DNA of 64,000 nucleotides from assembly GCF_034652275.1 (NCBI RefSeq), contig NZ_JAXIWG010000001.1, forward strand, positions 744,001 to 808,000, in the 5' to 3' direction. The stretch's first letter is position 1, and the number at the start of each line of letters is the position of its first letter. This DNA comes from Yoonia sp034652275 (GTDB taxonomy: Bacteria; Pseudomonadota; Alphaproteobacteria; Rhodobacterales; Rhodobacteraceae). Shown in pieces: positions 36,279 through 44,772 of this stretch. The notes under the pieces were generated by a model. That model was not told the DNA's origin. It worked only from the letters and a program-made list of their open reading frames with translations, and ran no database searches. Both the position numbers and the translations under genes were made by a program.

Positions 36279-37265
36279 CTAGCCGATCCGCCCTTCCTCG
36301 ACCGCGTGACAGGCGACGCCGTTGATCACCTTTGGCACATCGCGCTTGCAGCGGTCATTGGCAAAAGGACAGCGCGGGTGGAAGGCGCACCCGGACGGCG
36401 GGTCGATAGGCGACGGAATTTCGCCTTCGACCTGTTTGCGCCGCCGGCCTGTCATCTCGATATCGGGCACGGCATCCAGCAGCATCCGCGTATAGGGATG
36501 TTTGGGCGCATCGAACAGCGCGCCCGCCTCGGCGACTTCGGCCAGACGGCCCAGATACAGCACGCCGATGTCGTTCGCCATGTGCCGCACGACCTGCAGG
36601 TTATGCGAGATGAACACATAGGTCAGGCCGAAATCCTTTTGCAGGTCCTTCATCAGGTTCAGGATCTGCGCCTGCACCGACACATCAAGCGCCGATGTCG
36701 GCTCGTCGCAGACGATGAAATCGGGGTTGGCGGCAAGCGCGCGTGCAATCGCGATGCGCTGGCGCTGGCCACCCGAAAACTGGTGCGGGAATTTCACGCC
36801 ATCCTCGGGGGCAAGGCCCACAAGGGTCAGCAATTCGCCCACGCGCAGGCGCTGGTCGCGGTTGCTCATCCCGCGCTCGAACACGCGCAAGGGTTCGGCC
36901 ACGATATCGACGACCCGCCAGCGCGGGTTGAGGCTGGCCAGAGGGTCCTGAAAGATCATCTGGAACCGGCGGCGCAAGGCGCGCGCCTTGGCCCCTTTCA
37001 GCCCGTCCTTGAGCGAGGTGCCGTCAAACACGATATCGCCCTTGCTGGGGGCGAGAAGACCCACGATCAGCCGCGCGATGGTGGATTTGCCTGACCCGCT
37101 TTCGCCGACAAGGGCAAAGGTTTCGCCCTGCTTGACGGTGAAGCTGACGTCATCAACGGCGTTGACATAAAGCTTGCCGGTGCCTTCGATCTTGCGGTTC
37201 AGCCAGGGCTGCGACACGTCAAAGCGGCGCGACAGGCCGCGGACATCCAAAAGCGTCTTGGTCAT
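36279..37265 (-). CDS. Peptide/nickel-type ABC transporter ATPase (DppF-like)
   Basis: A 328-residue OppF/DppF-type ATPase. Walker A is GESGSGKST, the signature FSGGQRQRIAIARAL and Walker B FIVCDEPTSALD. A C-terminal cysteine-containing oligopeptide-transporter extension (PPSGCAFHPRCPFANDRC) probably holds an Fe-S cluster. The ATG at 37265 overlaps the DppD-like stop by 4 bases; an upstream extension lies inside that gene. Last gene of the leftward peptide transporter operon. Confidence 0.93.
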   Translation of the reverse strand: MTKTLLDVRGLSRRFDVSQPWLNRKIEGTGKLYVNAVDDVSFTVKQGETFALVGESGSGKSTIARLIVGLLAPSKGDIVFDGTSLKDGLKGAKARALRRRFQMIFQDPLASLNPRWRVVDIVAEPLRVFERGMSNRDQRLRVGELLTLVGLAPEDGVKFPHQFSGGQRQRIAIARALAANPDFIVCDEPTSALDVSVQAQILNLMKDLQKDFGLTYVFISHNLQVVRHMANDIGVLYLGRLAEVAEAGALFDAPKHPYTRMLLDAVPDIEMTGRRRKQVEGEIPSPIDPPSGCAFHPRCPFANDRCKRDVPKVINGVACHAVEEGRIG

Positions 37266-38272
37266 TCTGCGCTCTGCCTTTCTGCGGCTGCGGTCGTGCC
37301 GTCCTGCGGCGGATAAAGCCAGCAGGCCACGCGGCGGCCGGGGGCTGTTTGCACGGCCTGCGGCTGGTCGATGCGGCATTTGTCCATCACATGCGGGCAG
37401 CGCGGGTTGAAGGCGCAACCGCGCGGGATGGCCGACAGGCGCGGCATCGATCCGGGGATCTGGGTCAGACGCTCAAGGTTCGCGCCCAGACGCGGGATGG
37501 CACCCATCAGGCCGGATGAATAAGGATGCTGTGCGTCCTTGATTACGTCGCGCACGGGGCCGATTTCCGCGATCCGGCCCGCATACATGACCGCCACACG
37601 GTCCGCGGTTTCGGCGATCACACCCATGTCATGCGTGACCAGCATGATCGCCGCCCCGTTTTCAGCGCAAAGCCGTTTCATCACGTCAATGATCTGCGCC
37701 TGCACCGACACATCAAGGGCGGTCGTCGGTTCATCCGCGATCACCAGATCAGGCCCTGCGCAAAGTGCAAGCGCGATCACGACGCGCTGGCGCATACCGC
37801 CCGAAAACTGGTGTGGATAATCATCGATCCGGCGGGAGGCATCAGGGATGCCCACGTCGTCCAGCAATTGGACCGCCTTCTTGCGTGCCTCGGTTTCCGA
37901 CAGCGGCAGGTGGGTGCGGATCGTCTCGATCAACTGTTCGGAAATCCGGTAGAGCGGGTTCAGCGATGTCAGCGGGTCCTGAAAGATCATCCCGATCTTG
38001 CGGCCACGGATCTTGCGCATCTCGGCATCGGGCAGGTTGTCGATGCGGCGGCCTTGCAGGATCACCTCGCCGTTTGCGATGCGGCCCGGTCTGTCGATCA
38101 GGCGCATGATGGCGGCCCCTGTCATCGACTTGCCGGCACCCGATTCACCCACCACGCCCAGCACCTCGCCGGGCATGATGTCGAACGAGATATCCTGTAC
38201 GGCGGTCAGGATGCCGCGGCGCGTGGGGAATTCCACCGTCAGGTTGCGGACGGACAATAGCGGTTCGGTCAT
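37262..38272 (-). CDS. Peptide/nickel-type ABC transporter ATPase (DppD-like)
   Basis: A 336-residue OppD/DppD-type ATPase. Walker A is GESGAGKSM, the signature FSGGMRQRVVIALAL and Walker B LVIADEPTTALD. The C-terminal four-cysteine extension starts RGCAFNPRCPHVMDKC. Pairs with the DppF-like subunit, overlapping it by 4 bases. Confidence 0.93.
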   Translation of the reverse strand: MTEPLLSVRNLTVEFPTRRGILTAVQDISFDIMPGEVLGVVGESGAGKSMTGAAIMRLIDRPGRIANGEVILQGRRIDNLPDAEMRKIRGRKIGMIFQDPLTSLNPLYRISEQLIETIRTHLPLSETEARKKAVQLLDDVGIPDASRRIDDYPHQFSGGMRQRVVIALALCAGPDLVIADEPTTALDVSVQAQIIDVMKRLCAENGAAIMLVTHDMGVIAETADRVAVMYAGRIAEIGPVRDVIKDAQHPYSSGLMGAIPRLGANLERLTQIPGSMPRLSAIPRGCAFNPRCPHVMDKCRIDQPQAVQTAPGRRVACWLYPPQDGTTAAAERQSAE

Positions 38273-38280
38273 AACGTGTC

Positions 38281-39258
38281 CTATCGCAGCTTGGGGTTCA
38301 GCGCGTCGCGCAGCCAGTCACCCAACAGGTTGACCGACAGCGCCAGCGCGATCAGCGTCATGGCAGGGAAGAACAGGATCCACCATTCGCCCGAGAACAG
38401 GAATTGCTGCCCGATACGGATCAGCGTGCCCAAGGATGGCTGTGTCGGCGGTACACCCACGCCAAGGAAGGACAAGGTTGCCTCTTCGATAATCGCCAGA
38501 GCAAGGCTGATCGTGCCGATCACCAGCACCGGCCCCAGCACGTTGGGCAGCACATGGCGCAAAAGGATCAGGATGGGATGCACGCCCATGATCCGCGCGG
38601 CGGAAACGTAGTCTTTCTGCCGTTCCACCATCGTCGCCCCGCGCACAGTGCGCGCGAATTGCGCCCAGTTCGACAGGCCGATGGCAAGGATCAGCACCCA
38701 GACCGCCATGCTTTCCTGCTGGCTGGCGGGGATCAGGCCCCGCGCGATCCCGAAGATCAGCAGCGCGATCAGGATCGCGGGAAAGGACAGCTGGATATCG
38801 GTGACACGCATGATGACCGCATCGATCACGCCGCCATTATACCCCGCAATCAGCCCCAAAGACACGCCCAGCGTCATCGCGAACAGCGTGGCCAGCACGC
38901 CCACGAACAGCGATACACGGCTGCCGTACATGATCGTGGACAGCACGTCGCGGCCTTGGTTGTCGGCGCCCATCAGAAAGTAGTTGTCTGTGAAAGCCCC
39001 CGTGCTAGCAGGCGGGGTGAACCCGTCCATCAGGTTCAGGCTTGCGGGGTTGAACGGATTGTAGGGCGCGATCCAAGGGGCCAGAACGGCCATAAGGACC
39101 AGCGACAGCGCCACCAGCGTGGCCACGACTGTCACAGGCGAGGTGCGCCACGAATAAAAGATGTCACTGTCGAGCGCACGCGCCAGTCGGCCCTGCGCCT
39201 GAACGGGCACGATCAGGTCCTCGGCGGGGACGTCTTTGACAAGGTTGGGGTTTTCCAT
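38281..39258 (-). CDS. Peptide ABC transporter permease (DppC-like)
   Basis: A 325-residue inner-membrane permease with an N-terminal cytoplasmic extension, six helices and the permease loop (YVSAARIMGVHPILILLRHVLPN). DNQGRDVLSTIMYGSRVSL is the usual DppC motif after the periplasmic loop. It starts 3 bases after the DppB-like stop. Confidence 0.93.
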   Translation of the reverse strand: MENPNLVKDVPAEDLIVPVQAQGRLARALDSDIFYSWRTSPVTVVATLVALSLVLMAVLAPWIAPYNPFNPASLNLMDGFTPPASTGAFTDNYFLMGADNQGRDVLSTIMYGSRVSLFVGVLATLFAMTLGVSLGLIAGYNGGVIDAVIMRVTDIQLSFPAILIALLIFGIARGLIPASQQESMAVWVLILAIGLSNWAQFARTVRGATMVERQKDYVSAARIMGVHPILILLRHVLPNVLGPVLVIGTISLALAIIEEATLSFLGVGVPPTQPSLGTLIRIGQQFLFSGEWWILFFPAMTLIALALSVNLLGDWLRDALNPKLR

Positions 39259-39261
39259 GGT

Positions 39262-40242
39262 TTACTTCCCTGCCCCGCCATCGACGCGCAGACGCGGATC
39301 GACAACGTAATACAGAATATCGACGACAAGATTGATCAGCACGAACACAAGCGCGATGAACATGAGATACGCGGCCATCACGGGCACGTCCACGACCTGC
39401 ACCGAGACGATGAACAGCGACCCGACACCCGGCCATTGGAACACGGTTTCCGTCACAATCGCAAAGGCGATGACCGACCCCAGTTGCAGGCCGGTGATGG
39501 TGATCACGGGCACCATCGTGTTCTTGAGCGCATGGCCGAAATTGATCGCGCGCTGGGTCAGGCCGCGCGCCTTGGCAAAGCGGATATACTCGGTGCGCAG
39601 CACTTCCAGCATCTCGGCCCTGACCAGCCGCATGATCAGCGTGAGCTGGAACAGCGACAGCGTGATCGCGGGCAGGATCAGCGATTTCAGCCCGCTTTCA
39701 GTCAGAAAGCCGGTGCGCCACCAGCCCAGATCCACGACCTCGCCGCGCCCGAAGGACGGCAGCCAGCCAAGTTCGACCGCAAAGATATAGATCAGCCCGA
39801 TCCCGATCAGGAAGGTCGGCAGGCTGACGCCGACCAGCGACAGCGCCATGATCCCGGCCGAGGACCAGGCTTTGGGCCGCAGCGCGGTATAGACGCCGAA
39901 GATCACACCGAACACCAGCGCGATGGTGGCCGACACCAGCGCCAGTTCGATCGTGGCGGGCAGACGGCTCAGGATCAGCTCGGTTACGGGTTGTTGCAGG
40001 CGGTAGGAAATGCCGAATTCGCCTTGGGCGGCATTGGCGATGAACCGGAAGAACTGCACGATCACGCTGTCGTTCAGGCCCAGCCTTTCGCGCATGATTT
40101 CCTGATCTTCCAGCCGCGTGTCCACGCCGACCATGCTGGCGATCGGGTCACCCACATAGCGGAAAACGATAAACGCGATCAGCGCCACAAACAGCATGAC
40201 GACAACGGATTGCGCAAGCCGTCGAATGATGAAGGCCAGCAT
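39262..40242 (-). CDS. Peptide ABC transporter permease (DppB-like)
   Basis: A 326-residue inner-membrane permease beginning MLAFIIRRLAQSVVVMLF, with six helices and the DppB loop EYIRFAKARGLTQRAINFGHALKN. The ATG at 40242 has AAGGGG seven bases upstream; an upstream in-frame start lacks one. The C-terminal VDILYYVVDPRLR is standard. Confidence 0.93.
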   Translation of the reverse strand: MLAFIIRRLAQSVVVMLFVALIAFIVFRYVGDPIASMVGVDTRLEDQEIMRERLGLNDSVIVQFFRFIANAAQGEFGISYRLQQPVTELILSRLPATIELALVSATIALVFGVIFGVYTALRPKAWSSAGIMALSLVGVSLPTFLIGIGLIYIFAVELGWLPSFGRGEVVDLGWWRTGFLTESGLKSLILPAITLSLFQLTLIMRLVRAEMLEVLRTEYIRFAKARGLTQRAINFGHALKNTMVPVITITGLQLGSVIAFAIVTETVFQWPGVGSLFIVSVQVVDVPVMAAYLMFIALVFVLINLVVDILYYVVDPRLRVDGGAGK

Positions 40243-40266
40243 CGGGCGACCCCTTCTTGAATGAAA

Positions 40267-40304
40267 GAACCGCCCTGCACCGGTTGCCCGAGCCAAGGCG
40301 GTTC
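40267..40304 (-). other. Intercistronic stem-loop after peptide-binding protein gene
   Basis: An 8-bp perfect stem (GAACCGCC at 40267-40274 with GGCGGTTC at 40297-40304) lies 16 bases beyond the stop codon of the binding-protein gene, ahead of the permease genes. No T-run follows. It matches the pattern seen after the two other binding-protein genes in the window and probably stabilises the upstream message. Confidence 0.6.
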
Positions 40305-40320
40305 ATGGTAACGTGACGGA

Positions 40321-41904
40321 TCAGTCTGCGAACGTGACGCTGGTCAACAGCGGCTGGTTCTCAGGGTGAACCGGCAGGGTGATGCGGTCGTTCATCGCGT
40401 AAGCCAAGACCTGATTATGGATCGGCAGCAGCACACGGTCCGCTTTGACCACTTCCCAGATTTCCGCGACCACAGCAGCCCGCGCTTCCAGATCTGTCTC
40501 GGTCCCCAGCGACTTGATCATCGCGTCCAGTTCGGGGTTGGAATAAAGACCGCCGTTATAGGCGCCATAGCTGCCTTCTTTCGAATGCACCAAGTCGTTG
40601 AAGACATAGGCGGAATCAAAGGTCGGCACGCCCCAGCCCAGCATGTAGAAATCGGTCTCGTTGCTGGTCACCAGCGGCGAATGCTGTGCCACAGGGCGCG
40701 AGGCCAGTGTCACGTTGATCCCGATCCGGCCAAGCATGCCGACAACGGCTTGGCTGATCGCCTCGTCGTTGACATAGCGGTTGTTGGGTGTGTCGAGCGT
40801 GACGCTGAACCCGTCGGGATAACCTGCCTCGGTCAGCAATTCGCGCGCGCGGTCCAGATCGACGGCGGGATAGGCGTTCAGCTCTTCGGTCCAGCCATCC
40901 ACGAAAGGTGGGTTGGCTACGCCTGTCGGGATCGACTGGCCGCGCATCACGACCGCTTGGATCGCGTCACGGTCGATCGCCAGTTCCATCGCCTCGCGCA
41001 CGAGCGGGCTGTTGAACGGGTTGCTGTCGGTGATGTTGGACGACGCCAGCGGCTCATCCCCGAACTTGTAGCCGAAATAGATCACGCGGTTCTCGGCACC
41101 GGTTTCGATCTTGATGCCATCGGTGCCAGCCAGACGGTCGATGTCCTGCACGGGCACGTCCTGCACGATGTCCACTTCACCCGACAACAGCGCCGCAACG
41201 CGCGTCGCGGCATCGGTGATCGGCAGATAGATGATCTCGGTTACTTCAGGCTTGGTTTCAGCCCAATGGTTTTCGTTGATCGTCAGCACAGAGCGCACAT
41301 CGACTTCACGCGATTGCAGGATGTAAGGGCCGGTGCCATTGGTGTTACGCACGGCGAAATTGTCTTCACCGGCGGCGTAATCCTGCACTTCGACCACGTT
41401 GTTCGCCTCGGACCAGTCTTTGTCCATGATGAAGGTGTTGGTCAGGTTGTTGGGATAAAGCGGCGACGGGCCGGTCATGCGGACCTCGACAGTGTAATCG
41501 TCAACGGCGGTGACTTCGGCCACGTCCACATGCAACTGGCGCATGTTGGATTTTTCCGACCGCGCGCGGTCGAGCGAGAACACGACATCTTCCGCCGTAA
41601 AGGCCGCACCGTCATGGAAGGTCACACCTTCACGCAGAGTGAATACCCAAGTGTCCGGCGCACCCTCCTTGATCGCCCAAGAGGTCGCAAGACGTGGCGT
41701 CAACGTGCCTTCGACATCGCGGTCCATCAGCGTTTCATAGACGTGATGGGCAAAGTTATGCGTGACACCCTGGTTTTGCGAATGCGGGTCCAGCGTCAAC
41801 GCGTCAGAGGCGCGCGCCCAGCGGATCGTTTCCGCCGATGCCTGCGACACGATCAGTGTCGAGGACAGTAACATAGCGGAAAGACTGAGGATTTTTCTGG
41901 TCAT
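40321..41904 (-). CDS. Peptide-type ABC transporter substrate-binding protein (SBP_bac_5)
   Basis: A 527-residue periplasmic binding protein of the DppA/OppA cluster-C family. The signal peptide is about 1-24 (ending SQASA before ETIRWARASD). VFTLREGVTFHDGAAFTAEDVVFSLDRAR, LLSGEVDIVQDVP and FNSPLVREAMELAIDRDAI are family segments. It heads the operon; the upstream gap holds the palindrome at 41990-42002. Ligand may be a di/oligopeptide, opine or other small solute. Confidence 0.93.
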   Translation of the reverse strand: MTRKILSLSAMLLSSTLIVSQASAETIRWARASDALTLDPHSQNQGVTHNFAHHVYETLMDRDVEGTLTPRLATSWAIKEGAPDTWVFTLREGVTFHDGAAFTAEDVVFSLDRARSEKSNMRQLHVDVAEVTAVDDYTVEVRMTGPSPLYPNNLTNTFIMDKDWSEANNVVEVQDYAAGEDNFAVRNTNGTGPYILQSREVDVRSVLTINENHWAETKPEVTEIIYLPITDAATRVAALLSGEVDIVQDVPVQDIDRLAGTDGIKIETGAENRVIYFGYKFGDEPLASSNITDSNPFNSPLVREAMELAIDRDAIQAVVMRGQSIPTGVANPPFVDGWTEELNAYPAVDLDRARELLTEAGYPDGFSVTLDTPNNRYVNDEAISQAVVGMLGRIGINVTLASRPVAQHSPLVTSNETDFYMLGWGVPTFDSAYVFNDLVHSKEGSYGAYNGGLYSNPELDAMIKSLGTETDLEARAAVVAEIWEVVKADRVLLPIHNQVLAYAMNDRITLPVHPENQPLLTSVTFAD

Positions 41905-41989
41905 GTCGAGAATTCCTATTGGATGATTTTCATGCCCGCATCAGACGGCGGTGCTTGGTATCGCGCAACAAAGATGATTCAGCCGCCAT

Positions 41990-42002
41990 TTGCAATGCAA
42001 AA
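41990..42002. promoter_or_regulatory. Palindrome upstream of peptide transporter operon
   Basis: TTTGCAATGCAAA is a perfect 6-1-6 inverted repeat about 85 bases before the binding-protein start, in the only sizeable gap upstream of the peptide ABC operon. Its size and position suit an operator, but no regulator gene adjoins it. Confidence 0.4.
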
Positions 42003-42079
42003 GGACAAAGTTACTGACCAATTTTAGGCCGTGCCGCGGTACCGTTGAGCGGGCATCGGGCGCGCAATCCAAGCAGCAC

Positions 42080-42097
42080 AGGGCGATAGACCGCCCT
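42080..42097 (-). terminator. Possible stem-loop at end of tonB operon
   Basis: AGGGCG (42080-42085) and CGCCCT (42092-42097) form a 6-bp GC-rich stem with a 6-base loop, 9 bases past the tonB-like stop codon. No U-tract follows, so intrinsic termination is weak at best; another mechanism may separate this operon from the peptide transporter genes. Confidence 0.35.
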
Positions 42098-42105
42098 CTG
42101 CGCGG

Positions 42106-42948
42106 TCAGGGGCGACCGACGAATTCGAAGCTGAAAGCGGTTTGCGCCCCTGCGGGCGGCGGCGGGAACGGGGCTGCGCGGCGGATATGGTCCAGCGCCA
42201 GCGCGTCGAGCACCGCCGACCCCGAGGAACGCGCGACGCCGACTTCTGCCAGCGCGCCCGAACCCGCGATGGCAAAGCTGACAAGGACCGTGCCGCGTGC
42301 GGTCGCGCGTTGCGGGCGCAGGCGCGTGATCTGGCGCAGCACCTGACCGGGATAGGCCGCCGCTGCCGCCTGCCCGCCTGTCGTGTCCGCCGCTGCTGCC
42401 GCACCCGCCGCTGCCGCCTGCCCTTGCGCCTGACCTTGCGTACTGCCGCGCGTGGCGTCCGTTTCGGCATTGCCTGCGGGACGTGGGGTAGCTGCCTGTT
42501 GCACTGGCGCAGGCCGTGGTGCGGGGCGGGCGACCGGGCGCAGAGATGAAAGAGGCGCCGTGTCAGGCACGGCGCGGGTGACCTCGGGCGCAGCTGGCGG
42601 CGCTGTCTCGCGCACTGCAACCGTGGTTGCGGTTGTCGGGACAGGGGCGCTGGCGGGCTGGTCGGGTGCAACCGGCACGGCGAGATCGGCCACGGATGAG
42701 GCGGGCAAGACAAGGCTGCGTTCCGCCACCGTCGCTGGCACGGCTGATTGTGCGACCGGGGTAACAGGCACGGCGCCTGCGACGAAATCCTCGAACGCCG
42801 CGCCGAGGGCGGCGATTTCAGGCGCACCACCGCCCGCGATCTCGGTCGTCGGGGCCTGCGGCACGACGATCAGCAGGCCCGCTGCATGCAAGGCCCCGGA
42901 CAACGCAAGTGCCGCCAAACCGCCGCCCATGACGCGCAGCCGGATCAT
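42106..42948 (-). CDS. TonB-family energy-transducing protein
   Basis: A 280-residue TonB-like protein. An N-terminal membrane anchor (about 8-30) is followed by a periplasmic linker rich in Pro, Ala, Thr and Gln (about 40-200) and a C-terminal TonB domain (PGQVLRQITRLRPQR ... GTVLVSFAIAGSGALAEVGVARSSG ... FPPPPAG). It transmits proton-motive force from ExbB/ExbD to the haem receptor. It is last in the receptor-exbBD-tonB operon and overlaps exbD by 4 bases. Confidence 0.88.
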   Translation of the reverse strand: MIRLRVMGGGLAALALSGALHAAGLLIVVPQAPTTEIAGGGAPEIAALGAAFEDFVAGAVPVTPVAQSAVPATVAERSLVLPASSVADLAVPVAPDQPASAPVPTTATTVAVRETAPPAAPEVTRAVPDTAPLSSLRPVARPAPRPAPVQQAATPRPAGNAETDATRGSTQGQAQGQAAAAGAAAAADTTGGQAAAAAYPGQVLRQITRLRPQRATARGTVLVSFAIAGSGALAEVGVARSSGSAVLDALALDHIRRAAPFPPPPAGAQTAFSFEFVGRP

Positions 42949-43331
42949 TGTGCCAGCCCCCGTTCGGTGATCAGCCGCACATCCCGACCCGTTTGCGCGC
43001 GCAAGGCAGCCGCGACAGCGATCAGGTCGCGTGCGGGCAGGTTGCGGTCGGGCAGGATGCGCAAAGGCCCCTCATCCGCGGCCCGTGCGGCGGCGAATTC
43101 TTCCGGCGTGGTTGTCTGGCCGCGCCACAGCACCGCACCATCCGCGCGCAGCACCAGCGCATCGTCGGGCACGCGGGCGCTGGCCAGGTCGGCATCAACC
43201 AGCCGCACGTCTGGGTCCACGGGCTGGGCCACCTGCCCTGCGATCAGGAAGAAGACTAGCATCAGGAACACGATATTGATCAGCGCGATGGTGGGTTCGG
43301 GCTTGGCGCGGGGCGTTGGGGCAAGGCGCAT
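42945..43331 (-). CDS. ExbD/TolR-family protein (second copy)
   Basis: A 128-residue biopolymer-transport protein with one N-terminal membrane helix (about 15-35, IALINIVFLMLVFFLIAGQ) and a periplasmic domain. The conserved membrane Asp of ExbD, which appears in the neighbouring copy (LIDVIFLLL), is Asn in this copy (LINIVFLML), so this copy may be structural or proton-inactive. It is 4 bases downstream of the other exbD. Confidence 0.85.
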   Translation of the reverse strand: MRLAPTPRAKPEPTIALINIVFLMLVFFLIAGQVAQPVDPDVRLVDADLASARVPDDALVLRADGAVLWRGQTTTPEEFAAARAADEGPLRILPDRNLPARDLIAVAAALRAQTGRDVRLITERGLAQ

Positions 43332-43335
43332 CAGG

Positions 43336-43704
43336 TCAGCCTCCGATCAGGCGCAGGCTGACGCCCGGCACTGTCTGGGCCGCGACCAGCACATCGACCA
43401 GCCGTTGCGCTGTCACGTCCTCAGACGGGGCAACCAGCACCAGCGCGCCGTCCAGCGTGCCAAGGGCGGCTGGCAATCCGGCCAAAGTGACCTCGGCCAC
43501 ATTCAGCGTGATGGCATCCGCGCTGATGCGCAAAAATGCAGGCGGCGTGCCGTCGGCGGTGGCCCCGCCGGTCGCGGCCATGAAGGGCAGGTCACCGAAC
43601 CGCGTAAAGGTCGATGACAACATGAAGAACAAGAGCAGCAGAAAGATCACATCGATCAGCGAGGTGAGCGACAGCCGCCGTCTTTGCCGCACGGGTCTAG
43701 GCAT
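43336..43704 (-). CDS. exbD: ExbD/TolR-family protein (first copy)
   Basis: A 122-residue ExbD with one membrane helix. The proton-pathway Asp is in SLIDVIFLLLLFF. The ATG at 43704 was chosen because the product then begins MPRPVRQRRR with a typical short basic head; it overlaps exbB by 8 bases. It forms the stator of the TonB motor with ExbB. Confidence 0.85.
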   Translation of the reverse strand: MPRPVRQRRRLSLTSLIDVIFLLLLFFMLSSTFTRFGDLPFMAATGGATADGTPPAFLRISADAITLNVAEVTLAGLPAALGTLDGALVLVAPSEDVTAQRLVDVLVAAQTVPGVSLRLIGG

Positions 43705-44359
43705 GGGCCAGACCGCGCGGCACGACGGCATCCCCTTGCGCTGCCACCAGACCGGGGCGCAGCGCACCTTCGATCAACGCCTCGGCCATGCGCCGTTCAT
43801 GCGCCATGCGGCCTTCGAACCACGACAGGATCGCGCTGACCGGCATTGCCACGGCCAGCCCTGCTGCCGTTGTCATCAAGGCGACCCAGATCCCGCCTGC
43901 CAGCACGGACGGATCGACAGTCTGCCCTGCCTCTTGCATCGCGCGAAAGGCCGCGATCATGCCCAGCACGGTGCCGAAGAGCCCCAGCAGCGGGGCCGTC
44001 TGCGCCACGGCATCAAGCAGACGAAACCCAGCCTCTAGCCGCGCCAGCCGTCCTTCGGCGTAGGAATAAAGCCTTTCGCGGGCGTCGCGCGCCTGGAAGG
44101 CCAGCGCAAGCACAGGCCCAAGATGCGACGGTGCCGCCTCGGCCAACGCCAGCGCGCGGGCGTGTTGGCCCGCATCGGACGCGGCCAGTGCAGCCAGCAA
44201 GGGCGCGTGCCGCCCGACGCCTGCGGTATAGAACTGCACCAGTTTCCACAGCACGACCGCGCCTGACAGCACGGACAGCCCGATGATCAGCGCGACGACC
44301 CAGCCGCCAAGGTCGATGAAACCCAGCAACGCATCGCGCGCCTGATGAAGATGGATCAT
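43697..44359 (-). CDS. exbB: MotA/TolQ/ExbB proton channel family protein
   Basis: A 220-residue ExbB-like inner-membrane protein with a first helix at about 18-38 and two further helices. TAPLLGLFGTVLGMI and GIWVALMTTAAGLAVAMP are the conserved channel segments. It energises TonB together with ExbD. It overlaps the small exported protein gene by 4 bases. Confidence 0.9.
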   Translation of the reverse strand: MIHLHQARDALLGFIDLGGWVVALIIGLSVLSGAVVLWKLVQFYTAGVGRHAPLLAALAASDAGQHARALALAEAAPSHLGPVLALAFQARDARERLYSYAEGRLARLEAGFRLLDAVAQTAPLLGLFGTVLGMIAAFRAMQEAGQTVDPSVLAGGIWVALMTTAAGLAVAMPVSAILSWFEGRMAHERRMAEALIEGALRPGLVAAQGDAVVPRGLAHA

Positions 44360-44772
44360 TGCATCACCTCCACACCCTCGACCGACCCCGAAACGCGCAG
44401 CGCCTGCGCGCAGGTCGCGGCATCATTCGCCCCTGTGCAGGACGCGACACCGTTGACCAGCACCTGCGCGATATCCCCGCAGGCGATCCCCGCCACATCG
44501 AATTGCCGCACGCGGCGCGACCCGAGCGGCAGGTCGCCCAGATCGAACAGCGTCAGCGCCGCGACCCGCCCCGCCTGATCGAACAGCACCGTTTCCAGTG
44601 CGAGCGCGGTCAAAGGCACCAGCGCATTATCCGCGACAAAGGTCAGGCGGCAGGCGTTGTCCACCGGATCAAGCCGGTTGAGATCGAGCACGATCCCGCC
44701 CGTATCCTGTGCCGCCGCAGAACCTGCGACGGCAAGGGCAAGGCCAAGAGTAAAGAAACGCATCCTTACCAT
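44356..44772 (-). CDS. Small exported protein of the haem receptor operon
   Basis: A 138-residue protein with a signal peptide of about 22 residues (FFTLGLALAVAGSAAAQ) and a mature periplasmic domain with four cysteines (NACRLTF, GIACGDI, ASCTGA, ATCAQA), perhaps forming disulphides. I recognise no named family, though similar small proteins accompany TonB-dependent receptor and exbBD genes in alphaproteobacteria. The start could be three codons later. It overlaps the receptor gene by 7 bases. Confidence 0.7.
   Translation of the reverse strand: MVRMRFFTLGLALAVAGSAAAQDTGGIVLDLNRLDPVDNACRLTFVADNALVPLTALALETVLFDQAGRVAALTLFDLGDLPLGSRRVRQFDVAGIACGDIAQVLVNGVASCTGANDAATCAQALRVSGSVEGVEVMQ

Noticed and set aside
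38404..40260. Plus-strand open frame of about 618 codons opposite the Dpp permeases
   Set aside because: Antisense shadow with repetitive charged residues and no recognisable start context.
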